Assembly (NCBI RefSeq): GCF_003605645.1
Contig: NZ_QVMU01000003.1
Location: forward strand, 124,001-188,000
Reading direction: 5' to 3'
From: Vibrio sinensis
GTDB lineage: Bacteria; Pseudomonadota; Gammaproteobacteria; Enterobacterales; Vibrionaceae
Length of the DNA stretch: 64,000 bases
In this document: positions 9,083 through 17,303 of the stretch, piece by piece
Layout of the letters: every line of letters starts with the position of its first letter
How positions within the stretch are numbered: position 1 is the stretch's first letter
Position numbers and translations under genes: made by a program
Notes under the pieces: model-generated
What the model saw: only the letters and a program-made list of their open reading frames with translations
Told to the model about the DNA's origin: nothing
The model's database searches: none

Positions 9083-11744
9083 AGCCCAGCTCCTTCATAA
9101 AGCCAGCCAACTTGTTCGCTTCCTGCTCTCGCTTGGCAATGATGCTTTTGGCGGTAACTTGGTATTTGCGGTGTAAGTTCTCGATTGCAGCAATACGGTC
9201 AAGCAACAAGGCACGGACATAACTTTGATATTGGCGATCTAACTCGGTTTTGAACCGGTCCAGAATCAGCACTTTCGCTTCTTCAGCAGTAATTTCATTA
9301 CGCGCAACTTCAAGCAGTTCATCACGAAGCTTTTCAGTTTCCTTAATTTCCGCTTTCAGCTGTTTCAACTCATCTTCTAACGCTTTGTGTGCTGCTAGCT
9401 TAGCTTCAATCGCAGTTGCTTCAGCCGCAGCAACTGCACCTTTTCTCGCGTGCTCTTTGATCAGCTCAAGGTTATCTAACTGAACGCCGAGTTCATCCGC
9501 TAAAGCAAGAATCTCGCTATGGACAGCGAAGTTCATTTCTTTGCCTGTCAGCCCTTTTGCAAAATCCCCTTGCTTAGTGCCTTTTGGAAGTTCTACACTG
9601 TTTTTCAGTTGGATGAACGCATCTTTGATCTGGGCCTTCAGTACTGCCAGGCTAGTATTGATTGTCGCTTTATGATCTTTCAGGCCGTCTTTCAACTGTT
9701 TAACATATTGAGATGGCAACGCAGGGTTTTCATCGGTCGGTTCGTAGTCCTCTTCATCTGCTGCATCCACAAAGGCTTGTAGTTCGCTGATACGCGCCTG
9801 TTTAGCCTCAAGCTCTTCCACCACATCCGCACACTGGCTGGCAAACAGCACTTCGTCAGGAATAAGCTCGGCATTCCAGCCGCTTGCTGCAACAGATTTG
9901 AAATCTGCTTCCAGCGTCTTAAACCAATCTGCCAATGCGCCACGCACTTTGTATTGGTTCAGCAGTTTGATCGGCATTAGGTGATTTTCAATGGTATTCA
10001 GAGATTCGCGGCGCAGCGCAAATACACCTTCATCACCGAGCTTTTTGTCGCCCAGTGCTTCAAAACCAACAAAGTCTTGTTTCCAATCATCCAACGCGGC
10101 TTGGAAATCCGCATGTTTTTTCAGAACTGCTGGGTAGCTTTCAATGTGCGGCTTAAGCGATGACAGCGCTTCAAATTCTTCCGAAAAGTCTTGGAACTCG
10201 TTGTTAGATCGTGGAACGAACAGGCTTTCCTTCAAGCCTGGGTAATCATTCCAAGTGCTTTGCAGTGCATCAATTTCCTGGGTTGGAATACCGCCGTTTA
10301 AGTGCGCTTTAACGTTTTGAGGTTCAGCTGCTGGGCTGTTATCGACATAGCGGCGAATATTGAGGTTGTAATCTTCACGCGCCAGTTCGTCTTTATGAAC
10401 CAAACGCGCATATTTTTCGACGCCAGGATGCTTATCATCTTCCAGCATCGCTTTATAGACGCTGGTGATCTTCTCAATATCTTCAGGGCGCAGGCTGTTT
10501 TGGTTTTTGCCTTCTCGATATTCACGGTCAGCGTTAATAAACAGCACTGAGTCACGGTTTTCACGTCCAGCTTTGTTGAGCACCAACACACAGGCAGGAA
10601 TGCCCGTACCGTAGAACAAACCTTGTGGCAGGCCAATCACGGCTTCAAGAATGCCGCGCTCAATAAAGTCTTGGCGGCAAGTACGCTCTTCTGCGCCACG
10701 GAACAATACGCCATGAGGCATCACCACGGCAGCTTTACCGTTGGCTTTGAGCGAGGCCACCATGTGTTGCACAAACATCAAGTCCGCTTTCTTACCAGAC
10801 TCTGGCATAAAGGTGTTGAAGCGTTCTTTGAGCTGCATATCCGCTTTCTTATAGTTTTGTGAAAACGGAGGGTTGGCAATTACACGATCGAAAGGACGTA
10901 CTTCACCATCTTTGGTTCGGTGCAGTGGTGTGGCTAGAGTGTCACCATTTTCAATGTCTGCGCCGCCTGAGCCGTGCAAGATCATATTCATCTTACAGAT
11001 AGACCAGGTGCTACCATTGTCTTCTTGGCCAAACAGGTGAATTTTCTTAACGTTGCCGCCCGTTTCCTGCACGTAATTGCGGCTTTGGATCAGCATACCG
11101 CCCGAACCACAGGTGGGGTCGTAAATCTCCATGCCTTCAGCAGGCTCAAGAATCTCCACCAGCAAGCGCACCACCTCGGCTGGGGTATAAAACTCACCGC
11201 CTTTTTTGCCTGCACTGTCAGCAAAGTATTTGATCAGGTATTCGTATGCAGCACCCAAAAGATCAGGGAACTCGAAATCGTCATTTGAGAGAGGGATGCT
11301 GTCAAAGTGCTGAATAAACTCAACCAAACGCTCATCAGGGATAGGCTTTTTACCCACCTTACGGTTAAAGTTAATGTGCTTGAGTACGCCTTCCAAGCCT
11401 TTCTTGGTATTGCTCTCTTCCAATGCTTCCAGCGCTTTGTTAAGCCCAGAGCCTACATTGGTTTTCAGGTGCTTGAGGTTTTCCCAACGCGCTTTTTCTG
11501 GAACAAAGAAAGCAAACTGTTCTTCATCTTCTAACAGCAGCTCGATTTCATCATCGTCATGCCCTTCTGCCTTTAGCTCACTAACTTTCGCTTGGTAATC
11601 CTTATGGAATTGGTCCGACATACGTTTAAGGAACAGGATGCCGAAGATGTATTCCTTGTACTCAGAGGCATCCATCTTGCCCCGCAGAATGTCACAAGCT
11701 TCAAATAGCTTACGGGACAGTTTGTTAAGCGTCAGTTTTTGCAT
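9075..11744 (-). CDS. hsdM: Type I DNA methyltransferase subunit (HsdM)
   Basis: This N6-adenine methyltransferase acts with HsdS. In the longest frame, motif I DPTCGSGG is at 226-233 and the catalytic NPPF at 308-311. The N-terminal helical HsdM domain precedes them. The longest frame starts at TTG 11795, but ATG 11744 begins the family-typical sequence [18 protein letters not shown], so I chose it (889 residues). The last 350-400 residues are a charged, helix-rich extension with a long predicted coiled coil ([18 protein letters not shown] region). That is much longer than the classic subunit of roughly 500 residues. An upstream palindrome at 11763-11780 may affect expression. Confidence 0.95.
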   Translation of the reverse strand: MQKLTLNKLSRKLFEACDILRGKMDASEYKEYIFGILFLKRMSDQFHKDYQAKVSELKAEGHDDDEIELLLEDEEQFAFFVPEKARWENLKHLKTNVGSGLNKALEALEESNTKKGLEGVLKHINFNRKVGKKPIPDERLVEFIQHFDSIPLSNDDFEFPDLLGAAYEYLIKYFADSAGKKGGEFYTPAEVVRLLVEILEPAEGMEIYDPTCGSGGMLIQSRNYVQETGGNVKKIHLFGQEDNGSTWSICKMNMILHGSGGADIENGDTLATPLHRTKDGEVRPFDRVIANPPFSQNYKKADMQLKERFNTFMPESGKKADLMFVQHMVASLKANGKAAVVMPHGVLFRGAEERTCRQDFIERGILEAVIGLPQGLFYGTGIPACVLVLNKAGRENRDSVLFINADREYREGKNQNSLRPEDIEKITSVYKAMLEDDKHPGVEKYARLVHKDELAREDYNLNIRRYVDNSPAAEPQNVKAHLNGGIPTQEIDALQSTWNDYPGLKESLFVPRSNNEFQDFSEEFEALSSLKPHIESYPAVLKKHADFQAALDDWKQDFVGFEALGDKKLGDEGVFALRRESLNTIENHLMPIKLLNQYKVRGALADWFKTLEADFKSVAASGWNAELIPDEVLFASQCADVVEELEAKQARISELQAFVDAADEEDYEPTDENPALPSQYVKQLKDGLKDHKATINTSLAVLKAQIKDAFIQLKNSVELPKGTKQGDFAKGLTGKEMNFAVHSEILALADELGVQLDNLELIKEHARKGAVAAAEATAIEAKLAAHKALEDELKQLKAEIKETEKLRDELLEVARNEITAEEAKVLILDRFKTELDRQYQSYVRALLLDRIAAIENLHRKYQVTAKSIIAKREQEANKLAGFMKELGYE

Positions 11745-11762
11745 AATTTTCTCAATGGTTGT

Positions 11763-11780
11763 GTTCTGCTTGCGCAGAAC
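11763..11780. promoter_or_regulatory. Perfect inverted repeat ahead of hsdM
   Basis: The 18 bases GTTCTGC-TTGC-GCAGAAC form perfect 7-base arms around a 4-base centre. They lie between the HTH gene stop and the hsdM ATG. The site could be an operator for the HTH protein or a hairpin in the hsdM leader. There is no T-run, so a terminator is unlikely. Function is inferred only from position. Confidence 0.45.
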
Positions 11781-11830
11781 CGTTGAATTCGACAATGGCT
11801 TAATAATAGAGGGGCTTGGTTGCCAGTAGG

Positions 11831-12010
11831 CTATTCAGCCACACCTTTTTGCTTTTCTATCCAGGCTTCGAGGTCTTCACGTTTGAAACGCCAAGAACCA
11901 CCCACTTTAAAGCCAGGTAACTTACCTTCACTAGCAAGTCGATAGGCGGTTTTTTCAGCAAGCTTTAAATACGCCGCCACCTCTTTCAAAGTTAAAATTT
12001 GGTCTACCAT
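11831..12010 (-). CDS. Small HTH regulator (excisionase/MerR-like fold)
   Basis: This 59-codon gene is easily missed. It reads [20 protein letters not shown], then a turn and recognition helix ([18 protein letters not shown]), and ends [18 protein letters not shown]. This is the helix-turn-helix 17 / excisionase (AlpA-like, SinI-like) domain, with the usual wing and W-R-F-x-x-x-D-L-x-x-W signature. It is the first gene of the restriction-modification operon and faces away from the PLD gene. In similar islands such proteins act as regulators or as recombination directionality factors. With no integrase nearby, control of the hsd operon is the better guess. The reading frame is complete from ATG to TAG. 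Confidence 0.9.
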   Translation of the reverse strand: MVDQILTLKEVAAYLKLAEKTAYRLASEGKLPGFKVGGSWRFKREDLEAWIEKQKGVAE

Positions 12011-12213
12011 TCAGAGTGTTATCTCATGTTGGTTTTATTCATCAGAATTAATGGTGAGAGAATATGAGAAAATTGGGGAATCGGCAATTAACTTAGTCGC
12101 ATTATGAGATTGCTTGTATTTATTTTAACCGACGTTCAAGACGTTCAATTTGAGACGAAGCCTAGAGAACTAAATCACCTCCATTTGAGATCTGCCTTAT
12201 TCGTGCATTAATT
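12011..12213. promoter_or_regulatory. Divergent promoter region, HTH-hsd operon and PLD gene
   Basis: This AT-rich 203-base gap lies between divergent starts, so it must hold both promoters. The motif ATGAGA, or its complement, occurs near 12022, 12065 and 12104, which could reflect repeated operator half sites. I could not fix -10/-35 boxes with confidence. Confidence 0.4.
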
Positions 12214-13419
12214 ATGCTAAAACTTAAAGTTAGGAGTAATACCTTGATCATTACCAATGGACTTGATGACAAACAAGCCTTTGCAGCGAGGCTAACTAAA
12301 TTTGGCGACGATTGCGACGAAGCCTTTTTAATCACAGCTTTTTATACTCAAGAGCAACAAGTAAAAATTCTGAGCCGTGCTGGTAAAAAAGTTCACCTTA
12401 CTGTCTCACTTAGGCCACCAACATGCCCAAGAGCACTAAGAGAAACATTGTTACTTCCAAATGTGACGGTCCACTTTTTGGGTCGAGAGTTACACTCCAA
12501 AATCTACGCATTTGAAAAAGGTGATAGAAACTCACTGTCGGGTGCTGAATATAACGTAGCTATTGGCTCATCGAACATGACCAACGGCGGCCTATACAAC
12601 AATATTGAAACGAACATACTTCTAGAAGGTAAACAAGCTGAAGATGGATATTTACACGCTCAACAAATATTCAAATTAGGTAGTCCGCTAACCTCAGACG
12701 TCCTAAATCGATACGAGGAAGAGTTAGCTACATTTGAAAAACCACAGTTCAATGACATCATCGCTTCACCCGCGGTGCTAGGTGCTGGCTACGAACGAGT
12801 GCAGAATGCAGTTAAATATGTCGCTAAGCTCTGCGAGGATGACATCAATCTCAATTATTCTGATGTACCAAAATCATTTGTTATTGATCATTTTTGGCAC
12901 TTCATTGTGGAAGAAAAGAGAAGTGATAAAGAGTTCCTTAGGCAACAAACTGTCAATGGGCCAAGCGAATCTTTAACTCGAGCCCTCTTCGAAGAGTTTG
13001 TCCAATGGGACCAAGCTGGTGAACAATATTGTCGCCAGATGCTCGAACGAGCGAACAGCCTTAGGTCACTGCTCTCTTCAAGCTCCCTCAACAAAAATCA
13101 ATTAAAAGAGCTTTACCTTACTTTTCACGCATCCCGTTATGTCGATGATCGGTACACAGGTAAGGCAGATGCATTTGCGACACGTAATACTTCTAAGCAA
13201 GTCTTAACGTCACTTCATCACTTGGCGAATGAAAACATACCGATTGCTGAGAGAGTGGCCGATTTACAAAGAAGTCGCTTATCTTTATTCGGCCTTGGGG
13301 ATTCAGCGATCAAAGAATTTAATGGCTGGTACTATCCTTACAAGTACCCCATTTGGAATAAGAAATCTGACCGAGCTTTAGAGATTCTAGGCTTTGGAGA
13401 ACATAAAAGTCACACCTAA
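12214..13419 (+). CDS. Phospholipase D-like protein, single HKD motif
   Basis: This 401-residue protein has one PLD active-site motif: His94 and Lys96 (HSKIYAF), then GSSN at 118-121 within a VAIGSSNMTNGGL block. Single-HKD proteins of this class usually dimerise to build one active site and include nucleases such as Nuc and BfiI-type restriction enzymes. The C-terminal 230 residues are unrecognised and helix-rich. The ATG at 12214 is weakly supported. An in-frame TTG at 12244 has a well placed AGGAG and may be the true start. The gene is divergent from the hsd operon and convergent with the helicase. Nuclease or defence activity is inferred. Confidence 0.8.
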   Translation: MLKLKVRSNTLIITNGLDDKQAFAARLTKFGDDCDEAFLITAFYTQEQQVKILSRAGKKVHLTVSLRPPTCPRALRETLLLPNVTVHFLGRELHSKIYAFEKGDRNSLSGAEYNVAIGSSNMTNGGLYNNIETNILLEGKQAEDGYLHAQQIFKLGSPLTSDVLNRYEEELATFEKPQFNDIIASPAVLGAGYERVQNAVKYVAKLCEDDINLNYSDVPKSFVIDHFWHFIVEEKRSDKEFLRQQTVNGPSESLTRALFEEFVQWDQAGEQYCRQMLERANSLRSLLSSSSLNKNQLKELYLTFHASRYVDDRYTGKADAFATRNTSKQVLTSLHHLANENIPIAERVADLQRSRLSLFGLGDSAIKEFNGWYYPYKYPIWNKKSDRALEILGFGEHKSHT

Positions 13420-13423
13420 TAAC

Positions 13424-13470
13424 ATATACCCCCACCAACTTCTGCTGGTGGGGGTATATACGTTTTTTTT
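13424..13470 (+). terminator. Strong rho-independent terminator
   Basis: A 14-base-pair stem (ATATACCCCCACCA with its complement at 13446-13459) and an 8-base loop are followed by a run of eight Ts. It starts a few bases after the PLD stop codon. It may also limit antisense reading of the convergent helicase gene. Confidence 0.9.
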
Positions 13471-13556
13471 CTCAGCATATCGAAGACAGATGTTTCACCA
13501 TCACCGTACTTACGCATCAATTCGCCCTAATCGACTACAATTGGTTAAATTTAGAA

Positions 13557-15284
13557 CTAATTAATCGTACATTTCATCGCATAGCCACAAGTCTTATCTG
13601 CATTTTTTCGATATGTCGTACAGCCCCAGAATGCCCCGTGTGGTCCCTTCCTTAGCTTCATTTCACTGCCACATTTTTTACATACCGGCCGAGTATCACC
13701 GCATTCCTCGTTGATGCATACCTGATAGCCAGGCTTAATCGTACTACTCATGGGGCTTCCGCACTGATCGCAAGGGGTTTCCCTGTGCTTACAACGAGGG
13801 TAAAAAGAGCAAGAAAAGAACTTGCCGTATCGGCTCACTCGTTCTTTTAATATCCCTGTTTTACAACTGCTACATGAAATGTGTTCAAACAACTTTTGTA
13901 CAAATGACGCATCAAACTCGTCAGTATCCACTAGGTATCGTTGCTTTATCAATTCAACAACAAAGTCACTTACATCAGTCATATCAGCCAGCAGATACAC
14001 CTTGTGTTTTGCCCTTGTTAAAGCAACATAAAACAACCTTCTCTCCTCGGCAAATTCAAAGTCATCGCCTTTTGGTAGTAGAGCATCCACCAACGGTGGT
14101 GTTATTTTTTGTGAGGGAAAACCATGCTTACCTGCTGTCAGCCCCATGACAACCACATAGTCGGCCTCTTTACCCTTCGACGCATGGAAAGATTGGGAAT
14201 CAATCTGTAGAGATGAATACTGCCTTTGCATTGCTCTTAATTGGGTACTATCTGGCATTTGGTGCCAAAAACGCGCCAATAAATACACCTTGTTTTGATT
14301 CGGATGACCCGAAGCTTCAACACAAGCCATAATCGCATTTAACGCTTTTTCTAGAGGCGTGGGGCCTTGTTCATTGTTGCCTTGTCTAAGGATCGATACC
14401 GCTGGTTTATCAACCTTAACCCGTGACTGAATGTCCTTTTTGATCTGGATAGGATTTCGAGTAACAAACTCCGTTGCCACATTGCCAATAGCATTGTTAA
14501 AACGAAATGTCAGATCTAATGTTGTTTGGGAAGTTACGCCAAAGTAGTCACTAAAATTAGTAGTGAGTTTTACATCTGCGCCACTAAAGCGATAAATTGC
14601 CTGCCAGTCATCACCAACACAAAATAGTGATGTTCCTGGTAGTGAATCTCGTAACCTTTTAACTAACCTCGCCCGCGGTTCGGAAATGTCTTGAAACTCA
14701 TCAACTAAGATATATTTCCATGTTGAAACAAACTGACCAGTTTGCACGTACCTTAATGCTTTACCGATCATATCGTTAAAATCTATCCACTGTTTTTCGC
14801 GAAGAAATAACTCATATTGATTAAACAATGGGTATAGCAACTCTAATGCTTTTTCTGTTTGTTTTGGATCTACTGAATGTTGAATGATGCTATCTACGGA
14901 TACTTGGTCTAAACACGCCGCTTTATACATATCAACCAATGCGCTGAACAGTTTAGCCAGCTCGGTGACCTGCCCTAATTGGCGCAAATTGCTCAGTAAA
15001 TCTTGTTCCGGTATCGGATTCTGCTCAACGGCTCTTTCTAATAATTGTTCTTCAAGAGTCGTTAGAAGATCTCCTGCTTTATGCTGATAGTAAAAGAGCT
15101 CGACATAACCAGTCTCATACTTCTCATGAGTCTGACGTTTCCACGCTATCGACTCTTGATAACGGACCTTATCTATCCACGGCGCTGTATTTCCGTGTTC
15201 ATCGGTACCGTAGTATTCAATATAGATATCATGATCTGGCAAATAAAAATCCGGGTGATACTGACGATACTCATCCGCACTCAC
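13557..15284 (-). CDS. C-terminal fragment of the interrupted helicase
   Basis: This is the downstream part of the split gene. It holds Walker B (ILVDEFQDISEPRARLV), the Q-x-x-R type motif GDDWQAIYRFSGAD, and the C-terminal UvrD motifs (SFHASKGKEADYV, RRLFYVALTRAKH). The last 110 residues carry three CxxC-type zinc ribbons like those of topoisomerase I (CSSC, CDQC, CKKC pairs with matching later cysteines). The listed ATG at 15284 lies 17 codons after the amber stop and may not be used as a start. Without Walker A this fragment alone should not hydrolyse ATP. Confidence 0.6.
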   Translation of the reverse strand: MSADEYRQYHPDFYLPDHDIYIEYYGTDEHGNTAPWIDKVRYQESIAWKRQTHEKYETGYVELFYYQHKAGDLLTTLEEQLLERAVEQNPIPEQDLLSNLRQLGQVTELAKLFSALVDMYKAACLDQVSVDSIIQHSVDPKQTEKALELLYPLFNQYELFLREKQWIDFNDMIGKALRYVQTGQFVSTWKYILVDEFQDISEPRARLVKRLRDSLPGTSLFCVGDDWQAIYRFSGADVKLTTNFSDYFGVTSQTTLDLTFRFNNAIGNVATEFVTRNPIQIKKDIQSRVKVDKPAVSILRQGNNEQGPTPLEKALNAIMACVEASGHPNQNKVYLLARFWHQMPDSTQLRAMQRQYSSLQIDSQSFHASKGKEADYVVVMGLTAGKHGFPSQKITPPLVDALLPKGDDFEFAEERRLFYVALTRAKHKVYLLADMTDVSDFVVELIKQRYLVDTDEFDASFVQKLFEHISCSSCKTGILKERVSRYGKFFSCSFYPRCKHRETPCDQCGSPMSSTIKPGYQVCINEECGDTRPVCKKCGSEMKLRKGPHGAFWGCTTYRKNADKTCGYAMKCTIN

Positions 15285-15335
15285 ATCAAATCGATAGCTC
15301 GACTCATACTCATAATTAATCCCATTTCGAAATAA

Positions 15336-16439
15336 CTAGTTAGCAATCACGACCTCACCATAACTCTTGACCAGATCGCCTTTCAGAGAACGAATGTCGT
15401 TATCGGTTAAGTACTGTAAATACTCACCTTCACTTTTAAACTCAAACGGGTTTTTATCAACAAAGTAGTAGGAGCTGAAATATTCCAATAATGACTCACG
15501 ATAATCATCATCAAGCATTAACTGCTCTAGCGTGTCATTCATCCACTTTGACTTGGCTTTAGCATCATCTTCAAACGGAGATAAGTTTGGTTTGGTTCCT
15601 TCAACTTCCGAGATAATCTTCACCCCTAAGCTATGGAATGTACTTGCTCTCACATTATCAAAGCCCAGTTTATCTCGAATTCTTTCATCCATTTCTTTAG
15701 CTGCAATACGTCCATAGGCCAAAAGCAGAATATCATTCGATTTTGCAAGCCCGCTCTCAACTAAGTAGCCAGTTCGACCAACCATAACGCTGGTTTTTCC
15801 CGTTCCGGCACCAGCTAAAAGTAAGTTATTGTCATTATCTGTAACACACGCGATGCGCTGATTATCTGTTAATCGACTTGATTCCACGCAGTCAAAAAAA
15901 GTCTTATAGGTTAAAAGCTGCTTATCGATGTAGTCTTGTCTAATCTTGCGAATATTTGAACCTGTCCACGCATGAACTGAATCAAGCTGTTTAGCTGCAC
16001 TCATAGCTAAAGCAGAAAGCCCTTTAGAGAGGGCCCAACCATTCCAACGAAATGCTTCTTTTTTCGCTGTTGCTCGTATCTCTTGGAGAGTGGAGTGTCT
16101 TAAAAACGCCGATGAGCATTGAAGCTCCACGTCGTTTAAAAAGTGCTGCAAAGATTCTGCATTATTGTTCGCCCATAACGGGAAAAAAGAATGCTTATGT
16201 TGATAGGGTAATAGATAACTCAGCATCGAGAATGAATAACTCTTACCATCCGCCATGAATGATAATTGCCCACCAGCTAAACCATATGTTAGCGTTGGTG
16301 GCGTATCAATTTGTGACCACTGATAACGCTGCTGACTTCCGTCATTGATGAAAGTAATACCTGCGTCATCGACGTCGATACATAACTGCTTACCCAAAAT
16401 GCGGGCGATAAAGTTCGATTTAAACTGCCATTTAGTCAT
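15336..16439 (-). CDS. N-terminal fragment of the interrupted helicase
   Basis: This fragment of 367 residues starts with a HelD-like N-terminal domain (about 1-180). A Q-motif (LTDNQRIAC, around 190-198), Walker A (LLLAGAGTGKTS, 206-217) and motif Ia (GRIAAKEMDERIRDKL region) follow. It ends at the amber codon after VIAN. The first helicase domain is almost complete but lacks Walker B. The gene's start faces the tRNA-Ser end of the island and is the closest gene to the right repeat, where an integrase would often sit. Confidence 0.6.
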   Translation of the reverse strand: MTKWQFKSNFIARILGKQLCIDVDDAGITFINDGSQQRYQWSQIDTPPTLTYGLAGGQLSFMADGKSYSFSMLSYLLPYQHKHSFFPLWANNNAESLQHFLNDVELQCSSAFLRHSTLQEIRATAKKEAFRWNGWALSKGLSALAMSAAKQLDSVHAWTGSNIRKIRQDYIDKQLLTYKTFFDCVESSRLTDNQRIACVTDNDNNLLLAGAGTGKTSVMVGRTGYLVESGLAKSNDILLLAYGRIAAKEMDERIRDKLGFDNVRASTFHSLGVKIISEVEGTKPNLSPFEDDAKAKSKWMNDTLEQLMLDDDYRESLLEYFSSYYFVDKNPFEFKSEGEYLQYLTDNDIRSLKGDLVKSYGEVVIAN

Positions 16440-16549
16440 CGTTTTTTAGTCGCAAAATATGAATTTGATATGCAACTATAGTTTACATGCTATTGCAGGC
16501 TTTCTGATGATCTAGATTAAGGTGCTTATAAATGAATGGAGTGAAGATT

Positions 16550-16658
16550 GATGTGCCATTGTGCGCTCCATTGTGCCCTTTGGCAGCTCACTAGGCTCCA
16601 GATGTGAAAAAGCCCCAGCATTTCTGCTAGGGCTTAAAATGTGGCGGTGAGTGAGAGA
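16550..16658. repeat. Right direct repeat of the island, overlapping tRNA-Ser 3' end
   Basis: This stretch matches 422-518 with a few mismatches. It covers the region downstream of the tRNA, the terminator hairpin and the first bases of the tRNA 3' end (TGGCGGTGAGTGAGA). Unlike the left copy it has a 12-base tandem insertion, ATTGTGCGCTCC at 16558-16569, next to a second ATTGTGCC. Those repeated ATTGTGC units could be arm-type recombinase sites, but that is a guess. Confidence 0.75.
16607..16634 (-). terminator. Terminator of tRNA-Ser
   Basis: On the minus strand, AGCCCTAGCA-GAAA-TGCTGGGGCT forms a stem with one T-G wobble and is followed by a T-run. It lies just 7 bases past the encoded CCA end of the tRNA. 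The same hairpin is duplicated in the left repeat near 471-494. Confidence 0.85.
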
Positions 16659-16729
16659 TTCGAACTCTCGGTACGTTGCCGTACACACACTTTCCAGGCG
16701 TGCTCCTTCAGCCACTCGGACAACTCACC
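16642..16729 (-). tRNA. tRNA-Ser(GGA)
   Basis: The minus strand reads GGTGAGTTGTCCGAGTGG through to a 3' end of ACTCACCGCCA. The 7-base acceptor stem GGTGAGT pairs with ACTCACC, the discriminator is G, and CCA is encoded. The anticodon loop CTGGAAA gives anticodon GGA. A long variable arm typical of serine tRNAs is present, as are the D-loop and T-loop (GTTCGAATC) motifs. Length is 88 bases. It is the integration target of the island to its left; the repeat keeps the gene intact. Confidence 0.97.
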
Positions 16730-16865
16730 GAATCGTTAACAACATGGGTTAACGAGCGCTAATTTAATGATTATCTGCGTCGGGGTCAAGTCCGAACTGG
16801 AAAAAAAGCGCTCCTTTAGTTTCAATTGGTTACTATGTAACTACTTTGGTGAGTAGATAATCAAT

Positions 16866-17303
16866 CTAGACTTGCTGATAGTAGCCCGGAACCTTAAACC
16901 AACGGCGACAGCTATCCAAAAAGTAGCCATACAACACGCCCATCGCGCATGAAACCAATGCATTTGAGCTCACTGCAGTAATGATTTGGTCTGTAGATGC
17001 ACCAACGGTAAACAAAATAGCGGCGTAAACCGGTGATTGAAATAGAACATATGCCAACAAGTCTGCGATATTTTTCGTTACACGTGACGGAGAAACTCGA
17101 CGCCCTTGGCGCAGCATAAAGTCACGAAAAACACCATAAGGCCATGCAATCGCAATATTCACTGGAATGGATAGCATTCTTGATGCTAACGATTGTTCAA
17201 ACGTCATGCCAGAAATAAAGATTTCAATAACCATACCCGATATAAAACAAAACACGACCATCGCAAATGTGTCAGCCGCAGCATGACGAATACGCCCTTT
17301 CAT
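16866..17303 (-). CDS. alaE: L-alanine exporter AlaE
   Basis: This small inner-membrane exporter (145 residues from the chosen start) lowers the intracellular alanine pool. It follows E. coli AlaE closely: [52 protein letters not shown] and the tail [13 protein letters not shown]. Four hydrophobic segments are visible. The longest frame begins at GTG 17327, but ATG 17303 has GAGGT seven bases upstream and fits the family N-terminus. It stands alone between tRNA-Ser and a long spacer, and is probably monocistronic. Confidence 0.93.
   Translation of the reverse strand: MKGRIRHAAADTFAMVVFCFISGMVIEIFISGMTFEQSLASRMLSIPVNIAIAWPYGVFRDFMLRQGRRVSPSRVTKNIADLLAYVLFQSPVYAAILFTVGASTDQIITAVSSNALVSCAMGVLYGYFLDSCRRWFKVPGYYQQV

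Larger units (their letters stand above)
13557..16439 (-). pseudogene. UvrD/HelD-type helicase interrupted by one amber codon
   Basis: The two frames 15336-16439 and 13557-15284 are the same reading frame of one 961-codon gene, split only by TAG at 15336-15338. Just upstream the protein reads KSYGEVVIAN and directly after the stop it continues LFRNGINYEYE, a smooth join. Related helicases commonly have Trp at such a position (TGG), so one G-to-A change would explain it. The intact product would be an SF1 helicase. It would have a HelD-like N-terminal domain, Walker A GAGTGKT near 210-216, Walker B VDEFQD, UvrD C-terminal motifs and a tail of zinc ribbons. Sequencing error, a real null allele or readthrough cannot be told apart here. 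Confidence 0.85.
422..16658. mobile_element. Defence-type genomic island at tRNA-Ser(GGA)
   Basis: The segment lies between two direct repeats, the right one ending inside tRNA-Ser. Its cargo is accessory and mostly defence-like: an ABC ATPase/HNH pair, a type I restriction-modification operon with an HTH regulator and a zinc peptidase, a PLD-family protein and a large interrupted helicase. The flank on the tRNA side is core Vibrio-type sequence. No integrase, excisionase with integrase, or transposase is visible inside. The element is therefore either immobile or one unit of a larger tandem array extending left of the window. Island status is inferred from repeats plus cargo; mobility is not shown. 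Confidence 0.7.

Noticed and set aside
16512..16715. 67-codon minus-strand frame across tRNA-Ser
   Set aside because: It reads through the tRNA and its terminator, so it cannot be a real protein gene.
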